Below, one piece after another: positions 1 through 11,000 of a stretch of 64,000 nt of DNA. How positions within the stretch are numbered: the stretch's first letter is position 1; each line of letters opens with the position of its first letter. The position numbers and the translations under genes are program-made. A model generated the notes under the pieces. That model was not told the origin of the DNA. It did not search any database and worked only from the letters and a program-made list of their open reading frames with translations. Where the stretch lies: NCBI GenBank assembly GCA_024364735.1, contig JAGFNQ010010085.1, positions 124,001-188,000 on the forward strand, in the 5' to 3' direction. This stretch comes from Boesenbergia rotunda (lineage: Eukaryota; Streptophyta; Magnoliopsida; Zingiberales; Zingiberaceae).

Positions 1-660
1 TTTATCTACTTTAAATTTATTAAAACTTTTCTAATATTAATCAAAACTATTTTAACTTAATTAAAATGATCTAACGATAATAACTTTTTAAGATAAAATT
101 TTCACAAGTCACAATATCAAATGTTAATATTCATATGAGATTCGATCCCATTTTTTTAGAAAAATTATCGAATATCTTAGTAAAAATTTTTTTTTTGTCA
201 ATCAACACGATTGACATCCAATTGTTGATTGAACATCCTCGGCGACCTTCGATCGTCGTCCCGAATTAAACTATATTTTGAGAGACGATGAATCCATCGG
301 AATCGCGAGTAACGATGAACCCGTCTGAATCGACGGTGAATGATGTGAGATTGTAATTACGGTGATCTATGATGGATTCACCTCGCTACCTAGGATATAG
401 TTTGATTCGAGACAGCGACCACTATCGACCGTATCCGATCGACGATCGAACGTAAAATATATCATTAACACCTATTCATAGTCAAAATTTTAATTTAGAC
501 ATTCACTCCATCGTATCATTATTTTTTTTATATTTTGATTCAAAATTTTTTAAATATTAATATTAAAAATAATAATATCTTTGTGTTTTTATTTGCAAAA
601 TTAAAATGGCCTCAAACTCGTCCTGGAAGCTTCGCGGTATCCGGCGTCCGCCGCCACCGT
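1..660. other. AT-rich upstream region with an old MITE-like repeat copy
   Basis: No gene is visible here. Positions about 335-470 carry a degenerate copy of the short repeat family that is intact at 6118-6343: a GAATGATGTGA-like end, then a CTAGG-ATATAGTTTGATTCGRGAC core, then a purine-rich tail. A further related half in the opposite orientation lies at about 200-300. The rest is simple AT-rich DNA. It probably includes the distal promoter of the WRKY gene that follows, but no clear TATA box could be chosen. Confidence 0.45.
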
Positions 661-664
661 CTCC

Positions 665-687
665 AGTCAAATGCACGTGTTTTGACC
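665..687. promoter_or_regulatory. W-box / G-box / W-box cluster upstream of the WRKY gene
   Basis: Two W-box cores face each other, AGTCAA at 665-670 (TTGACT on the minus strand) and TTGACC at 682-687. They flank a perfect G-box CACGTG at 674-679. The cluster lies 118 to 140 bases before the start codon, in the proximal promoter or 5' leader. WRKY33-type genes are known to be induced by stress and to be controlled by WRKY factors through W-boxes, so auto- or cross-regulation is a fair inference. Confidence 0.55.
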
Positions 688-804
688 AGTTTCATCTCTC
701 TCTACCAGCCCCTTGCCTACTTCCCCTTATTTTTTCTCTCTCTCTAAACCCCTTTAAATTCCAAAATTTCGCCTCCTTTTCTATTTTTTTCCTCTTCCTC
801 TCCG

Positions 805-3072
805 ATGAGTTCGTCCACCGGCAGCTTGGACGCGTCGGCCAACTCCACGTCTGCGACGCCGTTCTCCTTCTCGCCGACCTACTCCTCCTTCACCGATCTT
901 CTCGCTGGAGACGGCGGAGCCGTCCGGTCGACGGGCGGAGACTTCGGAGGAGTGCCCAAGTTTAAGTCGGCGCCGCCTCCCTCCCTACCTATCTCCCGGC
1001 CGCCGGTCTCTCCTTCATCATGCTTCGCCATCCCGGCTGGGCTCAGCCCCGCCGAACTCCTGGACTCCCCTGTTCTTCTCTCTTCTTCTCATGTAAGTCC
1101 ACGATAAAATTGGTTCTTTTTTAGGTTAATTAACCCTAGCTATTCTAAATATGAGCCCTATTTTTGTTCGGCCATGATCGATTTTATTTTACCCCAAGCT
1201 CGCCTAATTTGATCATTTTTTATGATTTAATTTAGGATATTATGATGCTGATATCTGCTGGATCCATACACATGTAGCACTTTAGTATGTGATTTGCTTG
1301 GGAGAAAATTAATGATCTGATTTATTGACACTGGGGGCGATTTTGTTTTTGTTTTATTTGTCAAGTTTAGCAAGTTTATTTGTGGGTAGAATGCTGTATC
1401 TGTAAAGATCAGCAGCAAAAGGGCTTCTATTTCTTAATTGATTTTATAAATTAGACGTTCTCCTTAATGATTGAGCTGAAGATCGCAAATTTTGTTTAAC
1501 AGATCTTGCCATCTCCAACAACTGGGACTTTTCCAGCGCAGGCTTTGAATTCCAGATTCTCCTCAGCTAATTCTCAATTCGGGAACAGACTTGAAAGCAG
1601 ATCCTCCTCTGATTTCTCCTTCCATACCAACACAAATCCCCAAAGTTATCAGATACCTCCTTACCAGAATTCCTTGGCTGCAATTTCCGTGGTATCAATT
1701 CTTCCATCTTTTTTACTGTATTAAATTCATTATGTGTCTGAGTTTAAGTTGCTAAATCTTACTCTTAACTCTATTTCAATCAGGGCAAGAACTCTGAGCT
1801 ATCTTCCATGAAACCCAGCATCAAAGTTGAAGCTGTAGCTCCAACTCAGGCGATCTCCCAGACCAGCAATGGCAGTACTGGAATCCAACCTTCCCTTCCC
1901 ATTCAAAATCAGAGGAGGTTGGATGATGGATACAACTGGAGAAAGTATGGTCAGAAACAGGTTAAAGGAAGCGAAAATCCCAGGAGCTACTACAAGTGCA
2001 CTTACCCCAGTTGCCCCATGAAGAAGAAGGTGGAGAGATCCTTGGACGGGCAGATCACTGAGATTGTGTACAAGGGGACTCATAATCACCCAAAGCCTCA
2101 GCCCACCAGGAGGAACTCAACTTCTGTAGCTCAAGCAATCCAGGGTGCTGCGCCTTCTGAAGCTTCTGAGAACTCCTTTGGTGCACGGTCGGGCATGACC
2201 CCTATTGATTCAGTTCAAACACCTGATGATTCATCAGTGTCTTTTGGCGATGACGAGATTGATTTGAGCTCTCAGAAGAGTAACCAGGGCGGAGATGACT
2301 TCGACGAAGATGAGCCTGATTCCAAGCGATGGTAAGGTGTCTCTGACTTTTAGATAGTAATTGTCCTCGATCAAATTTTAATGATGCTGAATGTGCCTGT
2401 GGCTTGTAATTTGCTTCAGGAAGGGAGAGGGTGAGACTGAAGGGTCGTCAGCTCCTGGAAATAGAACTGTTAGAGAGCCAAGAGTGGTTGTTCAGACGCA
2501 AAGCGACATCGACATCCTTGACGATGGGTATCGTTGGAGGAAGTATGGGCAGAAAGTGGTGAAAGGGAATCCAAATCCAAGGCTAGTCAATGATACTTCC
2601 ATCCATATTCGTACCAACACTAAGACTTAGCTACAATTATTCTTATTATTGAACTTTGTTGATCAATAGGAGTTACTACAAATGCACCACCATGGGGTGT
2701 CCGGTGAGGAAACATGTGGAGAGAGCATCCCATGATACGAGATCAGTTATCACTACCTATGAAGGCAAACACAACCATGATATCCCTGCAGCCAGAGGAA
2801 GCGGCGCACACCTACTTACCCGGCCTCAGCCAGACAACAATGGCATCGGAATGGCCATTCGCCCGTCAGCCATGGCGAATCACGTCAACCAGATTGCTGC
2901 CAGCAACATCTTCAACGGAAGACTCAATGCTGCTGGGAGTTATGCTTTCTCAGGCTATCAAAATTCAATCAACCCTATCAATCTGCAACAACAAGCACGC
3001 ATGGGTAACTTTTTCACTGAAACTAAAGAAGAACCAAATGAAGACTTGTCCATCGATTCATTTCTAAATTAA
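805..3072 (+). CDS. Group I WRKY transcription factor (WRKY33-like), 5 exons, about 529 aa
   Basis: DNA-binding transcription factor of the nucleus that recognises W-boxes. Exons by hand: 805-1092, 1503-1691, 1784-2331, 2420-2581 and 2670-3072; they join in frame to 530 codons including the stop. The N-terminus (residues about 65-105) is rich in Ser-Pro, with SPSSCF, LSPAELLDSPVLL and ILPSPTTG, the kind of cluster phosphorylated by stress MAP kinases in WRKY33-type proteins. Two WRKY domains follow, each with an intact WRKYGQK at about 211-217 and 381-387, followed by C2H2 zinc ligands (C-X4-C ... HNH). Two domains with this zinc-finger spacing define group I. The exon 2 donor may be 1689 or 1692, which changes one residue. 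The intron inside the second WRKY domain sits at the usual family position after the NPNPR arginine, but its donor reads GC, not GT. The 3' coding end is acidic and ends in DSFLN. Family assignment is firm. The specific WRKY33 orthology is inferred. Confidence 0.93.
2582..2669 (+). other. GC-AG intron in the C-terminal WRKY domain
   Basis: The conserved arginine-codon intron of the second WRKY domain begins AG|GCTAGT and ends AATAG|G. Only this GC donor joins CCA-AG to G-AGT-TAC and restores the family sequence NPNPRSYYKC. The nearest GT (2586) breaks the frame. The intron is 88 bases long. Confidence 0.75.
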
Positions 3073-4217
3073 TATGGTTCTAGGAGATCATGCAGCAAAC
3101 AACTTAAGCTATAACTCTGTAGAACTTGTACATTTCATATAAGGTTTTGTTCCAAGTTCAAAGTTATAGAAGACTGGTTAAATTCGTTCATTGGTTCGAG
3201 GCCTCCCAGTTTGCCTACAAAATGGGTCTCTTAGTCTTGGACTCCTGTATACAGTATGTAGGTTGTATTCTTGTCTCAGTATTCATCCTATAATAACAAA
3301 GATGCAATCTTATCTATTCAAGACACTGTTCTGTCCTCAAGTATCAGCATCATATTCTTAGTTTATCAATACATAGAAGTAGAAGATAACAACAGCTGTT
3401 ATCCTCTTGTTTTCTGCAAGTGGGGAAAGGTGTTAACTTGTCCCACTTTGGGACTTGAAAGGAACTCTAGACATAGAGATTGTCAACGGTAGATCATCAC
3501 ATTATCCTCACCAAGTCGGCAATATCAACCTGGACAAGCAACCCACAAATTCAATAATGTTGTCTAGAGGGGAGCCAGATATGGAAAAAATAGTCAAAAA
3601 TAAAAAGGCGTCATTTTATTTTTATCCAAATTAACTCTTTTGTTTTTTTTTTCAATTCTAAAATATTATTAAATTATTCTCTTTAGTCTAATCTCCCATA
3701 TATATTTTAAACGGTTCTGGTTAAGAATAATATAAATATTAGATAAGCAGATTAAATTCGTATGATAAAAATTACAGAATAGATTGAACTTGTACTGTAA
3801 TTATTATGAAATTATAATTATTTATATTTTTTTAATAGGTTAAATATACAATTGTAATTACTATAACATGTCTAATAACAGCCATAGTCCTGTTGGGCAT
3901 GGCTGGTTGGGGGAGGCTGATGCCTCCCTTAACCTCCCACAGTCTCACTTATGCATTCCTAGAAGACTCGATTAATTTAATATTCAGAAGGAAAATAATA
4001 ATGATAATATGATGGTAAAAGACGATTTATTTATCTTTAATGTCTCTGTCAATTTCTCTCAGGACTAATATAGAGAAGATAAATCACGGGGGTTACTAGT
4101 CCGGATACTGTGGTTAGTGTGTGGGGAAGATAGACATACTGATTTTATCAAGTTTTAACTTCTAAATTTTACGATGATAACACTCACATATTAATCACCA
4201 GTCTCTCCCATGAAGAT
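3073..4217. other. WRKY 3' UTR and AT-rich intergenic DNA
   Basis: About 3073-3550 is likely 3' untranslated and flanking sequence of the WRKY gene. From about 3560 the DNA is AT-rich. The stretch around 3890-3960 (a GGGGGAGGCTGATGCCTCCC-type inverted motif) looks like a fragment of a DNA transposon, but I could not define its ends. No coding region is supported. Confidence 0.4.
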
Positions 4218-4220
4218 TAA

Positions 4221-5804
4221 GACCATCTCCAATCGGTGTCTCTTTGCACCAAATATAGTGTAAAAATTACACCAAATGTCTCCAACCGATCACTATATAC
4301 CAAGGTTCTGAGAACCGGACCGGACATCGAACCGGTCGGAGCAAGGGTTCAGAGGTTCAGAGGTTCAACCGGTTTAACCGGGGGTCCAACCGGGATATAA
4401 CCGGTATATAATAAAGTATGTATTTATATAAATATATGAAACTAACAACTTATCCAACTATTTTCTTCAAGATTAGATCAACTTGGTCGAGCATGTGATA
4501 TATTTTTGTCAGCAACTTAATACGATATTATTGAAAAAAATAGTTTCAAAGAAAAATTCAAGTTTAAATCCATTGGATTCAATAAATCTGGATACGAATT
4601 AAAGAATCTTATTAGAAGTTAAAAGTATATCACGATAGCATTTGTTCACCAATAAACACTTAAACAAGGGACACTAGTAAAGAACATGCAAAAATACACT
4701 TCCAAATATGTCATATATTGCTGCCTTCATATGCCAACATGACGACACAACGAGCTGGAGATGGGGCGAGGCTAGCGGCGGCGAGGCGAGGCTAGCGGAG
4801 GCAGCGCGACGCGGCGATGCTGGTAGAGGCAGCGCGACGTGGCGAGAGGCTAGCGGCGATGACTCGCTTGTAAGCAAACAGCAGGTTTGTTCGTTTGGGA
4901 CTTTGGGTGAAAGCAAAATAGGTTTTTGACATTTTATTTTTCAATTTTCATTTTTCAGTAAGAAAGCAAAACTACAAAAGGGGAAAAAAATCAAAAAATA
5001 AAAAATAAAATAAACCAATCCGGTTTGACCGGTTTTTCCGGTTCACCGGTTCCCGTCCGGTTCAGAACGGTTCGCATCCGGTTCTTGAGTAGCCGGTTTT
5101 CAGAGTCAACTCGGATCGGAAATCTGGCCGGTTCCCGGTTCAACCGGTCCGACCGCCCGGTCCGGTCCGGTTTTCAGAACACTGCTATATACCGTCGCAA
5201 CGCCAAATTTGGTGATATTATTTTTAAATTGTTTTTATATTTAAAATTTTATTATAATATATAATTAGTAAATATAATATATATTAGTAAATATTATATT
5301 ACTAAATATCATAAATAAAAAATTAATTTATAATAAATATTTTTTCCATAAATATTTAATAATATTAATTATTTATTATAAATATAAATTTAAAAAAAAT
5401 ATAATAACGTATTTTAATTTTGTTAAACATAATTATAAAGATTTAATTGAATAAAACTTTTATTTATTAAGCTATTTTAATTATAATTATATTTATAAAT
5501 TATATCACTAATTTAAAAAAATATGATAAAATAATTAAAAATTTGATATGCATAAATATAAATGCATCATCTATTAATTTTAAATATAATAATTATATTC
5601 AAAATGATTACTAAATTAAAATTTAGATCGATAATTAAATTATGAATAAATGAGTAAGAAAAAAAATAAAATATTCTAAGGAATATTTCTTTTTGGTGTG
5701 ATATAGTGTGAATGGGTTGGAGTTGAAATAGTGTTTGGTATTGAAATTGTATTATTTTGGTGTGAAAATGACACCTAATTTGATGTTGAAGATTGGAGAT
5801 GATC
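4221..5804. mobile_element. Non-autonomous PIF/Harbinger-type element, interrupted by a hAT element
   Basis: The ends read GACCATCTCCAAT (4221) and, inverted, GATCATCTCCAAT (ending 5804). Further inward similarity (CACCAAA... and ...TTTGGTGTGA) extends the inverted repeat. The element is flanked by TAA at 4218-4220 and 5805-5807, the 3-bp target duplication typical of PIF/Harbinger and Tourist MITEs. Without the nested insertion it would be about 0.7 kb and strongly AT-rich. It encodes no transposase. Confidence 0.7.
4301..5184. mobile_element. Non-autonomous hAT element nested in the Harbinger-type element
   Basis: 884-bp insertion with terminal inverted repeats, left CAAGGTTCTGAGAACCGGAC and right (inverted) CAGTGTTCTGAAAACCGGAC. 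It is flanked by an exact 8-bp target duplication CTATATAC at 4293-4300 and 5185-5192. The 8-bp duplication and CA(G)-type ends indicate hAT. The interior has subterminal ACCGGTT-rich repeats and a GC-rich block (4740-4870) of GGCGAGGCTAGCG-type repeats. No transposase is encoded. Confidence 0.85.
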
Positions 5805-5807
5805 TAA

Positions 5808-6108
5808 CAAGCAGAACGAATAATGATAATACTACTCTATGATAAGAGGATACATGTTCACCACTAAAGAGTGATAATTGATCTCATTTTGATTAAAAAG
5901 TAAAGCAGGTGCCTTTTGGGTGATTCGTGAAAAAAATGAGATGTCCTTCTAACTTTGTCAAGATAAACATTTCGAAACATTTGGATCTATTTTTTCATCA
6001 AAATAAATTCTTTTGGATATACAAACCAAAAACAGAAGTATTAATATTCCACCTAGAAAAATTAAAAACTTATAATGGTCATTTTTTAGAAAAAAAAAAT
6101 TAAAGGAA
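5808..6108. other. AT-rich intergenic spacer, nothing recognised
   Basis: Low-complexity AT-rich DNA between two MITEs. No reading frame, RNA gene or repeat with definable ends was seen. Confidence 0.4.
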
Positions 6109-6117
6109 TAATATAAT

Positions 6118-6343
6118 GAATAATGATTGGGAGAGTGAAAATTATAGTGAATGATGTGATGCCTTGCATGCATGATCTTCGACGGCACCGTGCCCCTAGG
6201 GTATAGTTTGATTCGGGACGGCGACCGAAGGCCGCTGATGGTGTCCAAGCGATAATCAAACGTGTACATGTAAAGTGTCACGTCATGCCACATCATTCAC
6301 TATGATTTTCACTTTCCTATTTTCACTCTCTCTATCGTTGCTC
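6118..6343. mobile_element. 226-bp MULE-type MITE (family R1 of this window)
   Basis: Terminal inverted repeats of at least 24 bp (GARYAAYGATWGRGAGAGTG then AAAA) continue inward through ATAGTGAATGATGTG. The element is flanked by an exact 9-bp target duplication TAATATAAT at 6109-6117 and 6344-6352. Nine-base duplications are typical of Mutator-like elements. The core (CCTAGGGTATAGTTTGATTC..., GGCGACCGAAGGCCG) recurs at about 335-470, 6840-7500, 26440-26520 and, expanded, at 27260-28030. Confidence 0.75.
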
Positions 6344-6352
6344 TAATATAAT

Positions 6353-6840
6353 TTTGTAAATCAACTTACATTTTAAAAATTGACATTGTTATTTTATAAA
6401 GTAACTTATAAGTTAAAATTTTCATATTTTTTTTTAAATAAGGAACTATTAATGTTAAATTTTGAGTGTTTAAAAGCCGGTAATGATTGATCAAATTCCA
6501 AACAATTTATCCATTTATTTTTATGCTTTTTTTCATCAGAGATTTGCTAATTTACTTACAGCTGTAAAATTTTTAATTTTAATCATCATGAATTTTTTTA
6601 GACCCCAAAAATAATTGTAATAATCTATTTTTAATCCTCATGAGTTTATTTCTATCTTAAATACAATATTAGTATTCTTCATATTTATAAAACATTTTAA
6701 AAATGGTGATCATCCGAGCATGCCCACATAATCCGTCATGTGTGAGGATATAAATTTACAAGTTAGTATTTTTTATAGGAAAATAATATGCTCATTTAAA
6801 AAATCTTTAAAAAAATTTAATAAATAACATGACATTTTAT
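6353..6840. other. AT-rich intergenic spacer, nothing recognised
   Basis: No gene, RNA or bounded repeat was found. Short poly-A/T tracts only. Confidence 0.4.
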
Positions 6841-7500
6841 ATGTAATAATTTTCGACGGATTTACTGTACCCTTAGGCTGCGTTTGATAGGGTGTAATCC
6901 ACCCTGTAATGTAATCAAGATTACATTACAAGTTGGATTCCTTTGTTTGGAATAACTTTAAAATTGTAATGTAATGTAATCTCGATTACAAAAGAGGTTG
7001 ATGATTTGTAATCTGGATTACAAAACAAAACCTCTATAATCTGGATTACATTACAGCTTGTAAAGTCGTCGGTCGAGCGGTGACGGTCGTCGGTCTGGTG
7101 GTGACGGTCGTCGATCGCTGGGGGTTCGCCGGTCATCGGCCGCCGGTCGACCGGCGGCGGTCGCCGGTCGCCGGTCGGCGCGCGGTGGCAGGTCGGCGGC
7201 GGTCGCCCGGTCGTCGATCTTGATTACATTACATGATGGATTACCCCTCACCAAACAAAGGAATCAAACTTGTAATGGTTATCAAAGATTACATACAACT
7301 CATTACCAAACATAACAATGTAATCAAGATTACATTACATTACATTACAAACTTGATTACATTACAGACCCGATTACATTACCCCCTACCAAACGTAACC
7401 TTAGGGTATATTTTGATTCGGGATGGTAGTTGAAAGCCGCCGATGATATCTAAACGATAATTAAATATGTATATATAAAATACTATATCATTCACTAAAT
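6840..7500. mobile_element. Second R1 MITE copy, split by a Tourist-like MITE
   Basis: The flanks of the 6876-7400 insertion (TTTCGACGGATTTACTGTACCC on the left; TTAGGGTATATTTTGATTCGG and the GGTAGTTGAAAGCCGCCGATG core on the right) rebuild an R1 element like the one at 6118-6343. This copy is more diverged. Outer ends are approximate. Confidence 0.55.
6876..7400. mobile_element. Tourist-like (PIF/Harbinger) MITE, 525 bp
   Basis: Inverted ends GGCTGCGTTTGATAGGGTGT and (inverted right end) GGTTACGTTTGGTAGGGGGT. The flanking TTA at 6873-6875 and 7401-7403 is the 3-bp target duplication of Tourist elements. The subterminal region repeats TGTAATGTAATC many times. The centre (7060-7220) is a GC-rich GGTCGCCGGTCG simple repeat. 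Inserted into an R1 MITE. Confidence 0.8.
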
Positions 7501-7777
7501 TTTTTATTGAATTTTTTCAATAAACGAATGAGAGCTTTAGTTTTTATATATCCCACGATAATTAATTCAATTGTGCTCCTTTAAAAATAATTATAATCTA
7601 TAATTAAGAGGTATTGAGATATATATATTTTTTCGTAAAAAATAATTATATGGAAAAAAATTGTATTTTTGGGCCTGTTCTGAAGGCGTTTATTGAACCG
7701 CATGAAAATGTGGCCGTTTAAAAATGGGAAAGGAAATCACTCGCTCCTTCTCCTCCGATTCGCAGCAACTTCCTCTA

Positions 7778-7785
7778 AAACCCTA
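7778..7785 (+). promoter_or_regulatory. Telo-box in the leader of the DCD-Kelch gene
   Basis: AAACCCTA, the plant interstitial telomere motif, lies in a pyrimidine-rich leader 305 bases before the start codon. It is common near the transcription start of plant housekeeping genes. A probable leader intron follows, with donor GTAAGGG at 7921 and acceptor CTGCAG ending at 8057. Confidence 0.5.
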
Positions 7786-8089
7786 ATTCTTTCCTTTCGC
7801 GCCCGCTCTCTGTCGGCGATCTTCATCTGCGCCGTGGTTCGCTTTCTGTTCATGACGTAGTGCCCGCGTTCTTCTGTGGATCCCTTCTCTAGTGCTTGTT
7901 CAATGTTTCTTCTTACACACGTAAGGGAGTTCGTCGCTTTTCTGTCTTTGATCTGTTATCTGCGTCAATATTGAGTCGAGACCTTTTTTTGTCTCCCGTT
8001 TGCTACCAGTTTTTGTTCTCGGATTCGCTTTAGGGATTAGGGTTCTGCTGACTGCAGGGTACTTAAGGCACAAACGGTTTGGGATCTGG

Positions 8090-11000
8090 ATGGACCAACC
8101 TAAGAGCAATACGCAATCGATCCAGGGGTTGGGGTGGCCTCAGTCCTGTCATATGGTAGGTGACGACGGATCCACGCCTGGGTCTGTTAGGAACATGCGC
8201 ACGAATGACCTGGGAGGAATGATCTTTGGCTGCAAAAATGCGACGATGAAGGAATGCCTTACCAAGCAATTATTTGGTTAGTGATAACTTAAAAAGTTGT
8301 GATCTTGAAATCTTTAGTCTGCACGTAAATGTGTAAGAATAAGCGTGTTGTTGCCTTCTAATTGAATTTGGTCACTGAAATCCTGATTGGCAGGATTGCC
8401 CTATGCTCATTTCTCTTATGTGTGCAAAATTGGCCCGGGTCTACCGTTGTTTCTGTTCAATTATTCTGATAGGTCAATGCATGGCATTTTTGAGGCTGCA
8501 AGTTATGGCCAGATGAACATTGACCCTTATGCTTGGACGGAAAATGGGACAGAGAGAACTCAATTTCCAGCTCAGGTATTGATATGCAATGAGTTATGCA
8601 TACTATGTTTTCTTTTTAAGTAGTAGCAGAATTATATAACCTGATATATCTGTTCGACGTGTCTCTATCATTCTTTCACGATTTGCTTGGAAGTACCGAT
8701 TCTTGTGTCTATCTCAGAGTCTTTAACTACTTGTTCTGGAAGCTTGCATACTTTTCCTTAACTGCATATCTACCATTAGTGCATTCCGTAATGCAAGGTT
8801 GGTAAGCATCCAACAAATAGTTTCAGGCAAAATGCTTATTTGACCTAGTTGGGTTGCTGGATATAGATCCCTAGTTGACCTAGTTGTAGCCTGGATGCAG
8901 CTCAGAGTTATTTCATTCATTGAATCAGGCTTGTGTGAGCAGCGTACTTGCAACTTAAGATCAAGACTCCCAGATTCTGCATAAAGCACATTAGATAATC
9001 CCATATGGCAGCAAGGAAGCCTTTGGAAAATGGAAAAACTCTTTTCAAAAGCAAGGTTGTAAAAATCGCTAGGCGGCAGTCGGGCGGAGGACTGCCGCCT
9101 AGTGCCTAGGCGGCCTCGGCGGGGCCTAGGCGTTTTTACTATTTATAGTACTATTCCAAGTCATATAGTATTTTTGGTATATAGTATTTTTGGTAATACT
9201 ATAAACAGATCCAAGTCATAAAGGCTATCCATAAGCTAACCATATTCCTCCTTGAGCTTCAATAAGCTAACCAGATTAGATTTGATTTGCTGTAATTATT
9301 AGGAAATATTCAGTAATTAATTAGAAAATTTTGATTCCTTAAGTGTGAATATGTGACTTGAATATAGACAAGACACAAATATTGAAATTAATAAGATTTT
9401 TCTTGAAATATTTTGCTATCCCAACAAAATTAATTGAAGACTTCAGAAGATCATGAACGGGCGGCGGGCCGGCGAAGGAGGAACGGGCGACGGACTGGTG
9501 GCGCAAGGGCGAGGAGATGTGGATTAGCGAGGGCGGGTTGATGGCGCGAGGGCAAGGCGGCGAGGAGATGTTGTTCGCTTGCTCGGGGCGGCGCGAGGGC
9601 GAGGAGACGCGAGCGTCTTTGCCCTCACGCGAGGATGATCACGATGCGAGGAGCGCGAGGATGATCACGAGGAGCGTGAGCCGTCTTCGTCCTCACGCGA
9701 GGATGATCAGGACGCGAGGAGCGCGAGGAGATGAAATGGCGAGTCGGCGAGGACGAGCGCGAGGAGACTCGATGCAAAGGTAGCCCTAATTTCTTCTCCT
9801 CGAATCCCACTTTTCTATAATTTTATATCAACTTTCTTTAAAAAAATTAAAAAAACAAACCGCCCAGGGCGGCGCCCAGGCCGCCCAGGCCGCCTAGGGC
9901 CGCCTAGGCGGCCACCCGCCACGATCGTGCCGATTCGCACAAATTCGGGGCGGTTGGGGGCAGATTGGCACCTAGGCGGCGCCTGGGCGCCCGCCCAGCC
10001 CGAGTTTTACAACACTGTTCAAAAGCAACAGGGCACAATTTAGTGGCACAATACTTATTCACATAATTGTTCAGATCTGCTTTTCACAATTATGTTAAAA
10101 GTAGAATTTTCATAGGACAACTACTCTTTTAAAAATTAATATGGTACAACTTATTGACACAATGCTTATTCAGACAATTGTGCAGATGTGTCTTCCAAAT
10201 TTTGTTAAAGTTGAATCTCCATTGATCCCGCTGTAGGGATCTCTATGCGAAAAATAATAACATACGCAGCGGAAAACAAGATCCCTCGAGCGATCCATGC
10301 GAAAAATAATAACGTACGAAGTTTGATCTACCTAACTAAGAGATATACCTTTGGTGTGTGCCTTTCGGTTATCCCGCCCGTCTTCGGTTAACCGGATCTC
10401 TTGCACGTTCAAGTGTCCGTGCCTCTAGTAGTACCCACATGAACACGATCTACGCATCGGAGTAGAACTACCTTAGTTGTGCTAGCATCTTGAGATGGTT
10501 CACAAAACGCCAAAAACCTACTGGGAGGGGGGGGTTGGGGTTCGGCCAAGAGGGAGAGGAAGGAGGAAGAAGAACAATGAACATTTTTCTCATGATAAGA
10601 GACCCTTTTGTAGTCATCCAATGAATACTAAGGGTTTTTGTCCCTTTGGTTTTATCTAGTGTGAATGCCAATAAAACTCAATGAATATCATAACATCTTG
10701 ATATTCAATATGGTTTTTCCATCTTCTCTTGGTCGAGTCTAATCTAAAAGAGTCTAACTTGGATTAGATTTAATCCCTCAACTCAATTGGATTTATTTGA
10801 GTCTAAATTAATTCAATTTCAAATCACAATTTAGTTGAACTAAATTCAATTTATCTCCGAGACATCGTATCCTTTGTGTGTGAACTAATAGGTTCTCGTA
10901 ACGTTGGCAATGTATCTAAATCACTTTAGATACATAAATAATGAGCGACATCTAGTAATGTATCATTGCTACCCAAATGACGAGAATGTCGAGATCCGAC

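Noticed and set aside
535..965. Two open frames overlapping the WRKY leader
   Set aside because: They lie in other frames across the leader and the start of WRKY exon 1, with no domain and biased composition. The frame at 805 fits the family.
1799..2089. Minus-strand frame opposite WRKY exon 3
   Set aside because: A shadow of the conserved WRKY domain codons, with no motif of its own.
4674..4929. Small Ala/Ser- and Gly/Glu-rich frames
   Set aside because: They translate the GC-rich repeat inside the nested hAT element; no independent evidence of a gene.
9517..9810. Arg-rich frames on both strands
   Set aside because: Product of the GCGAGGATGATCACG tandem repeat in a TIR element.
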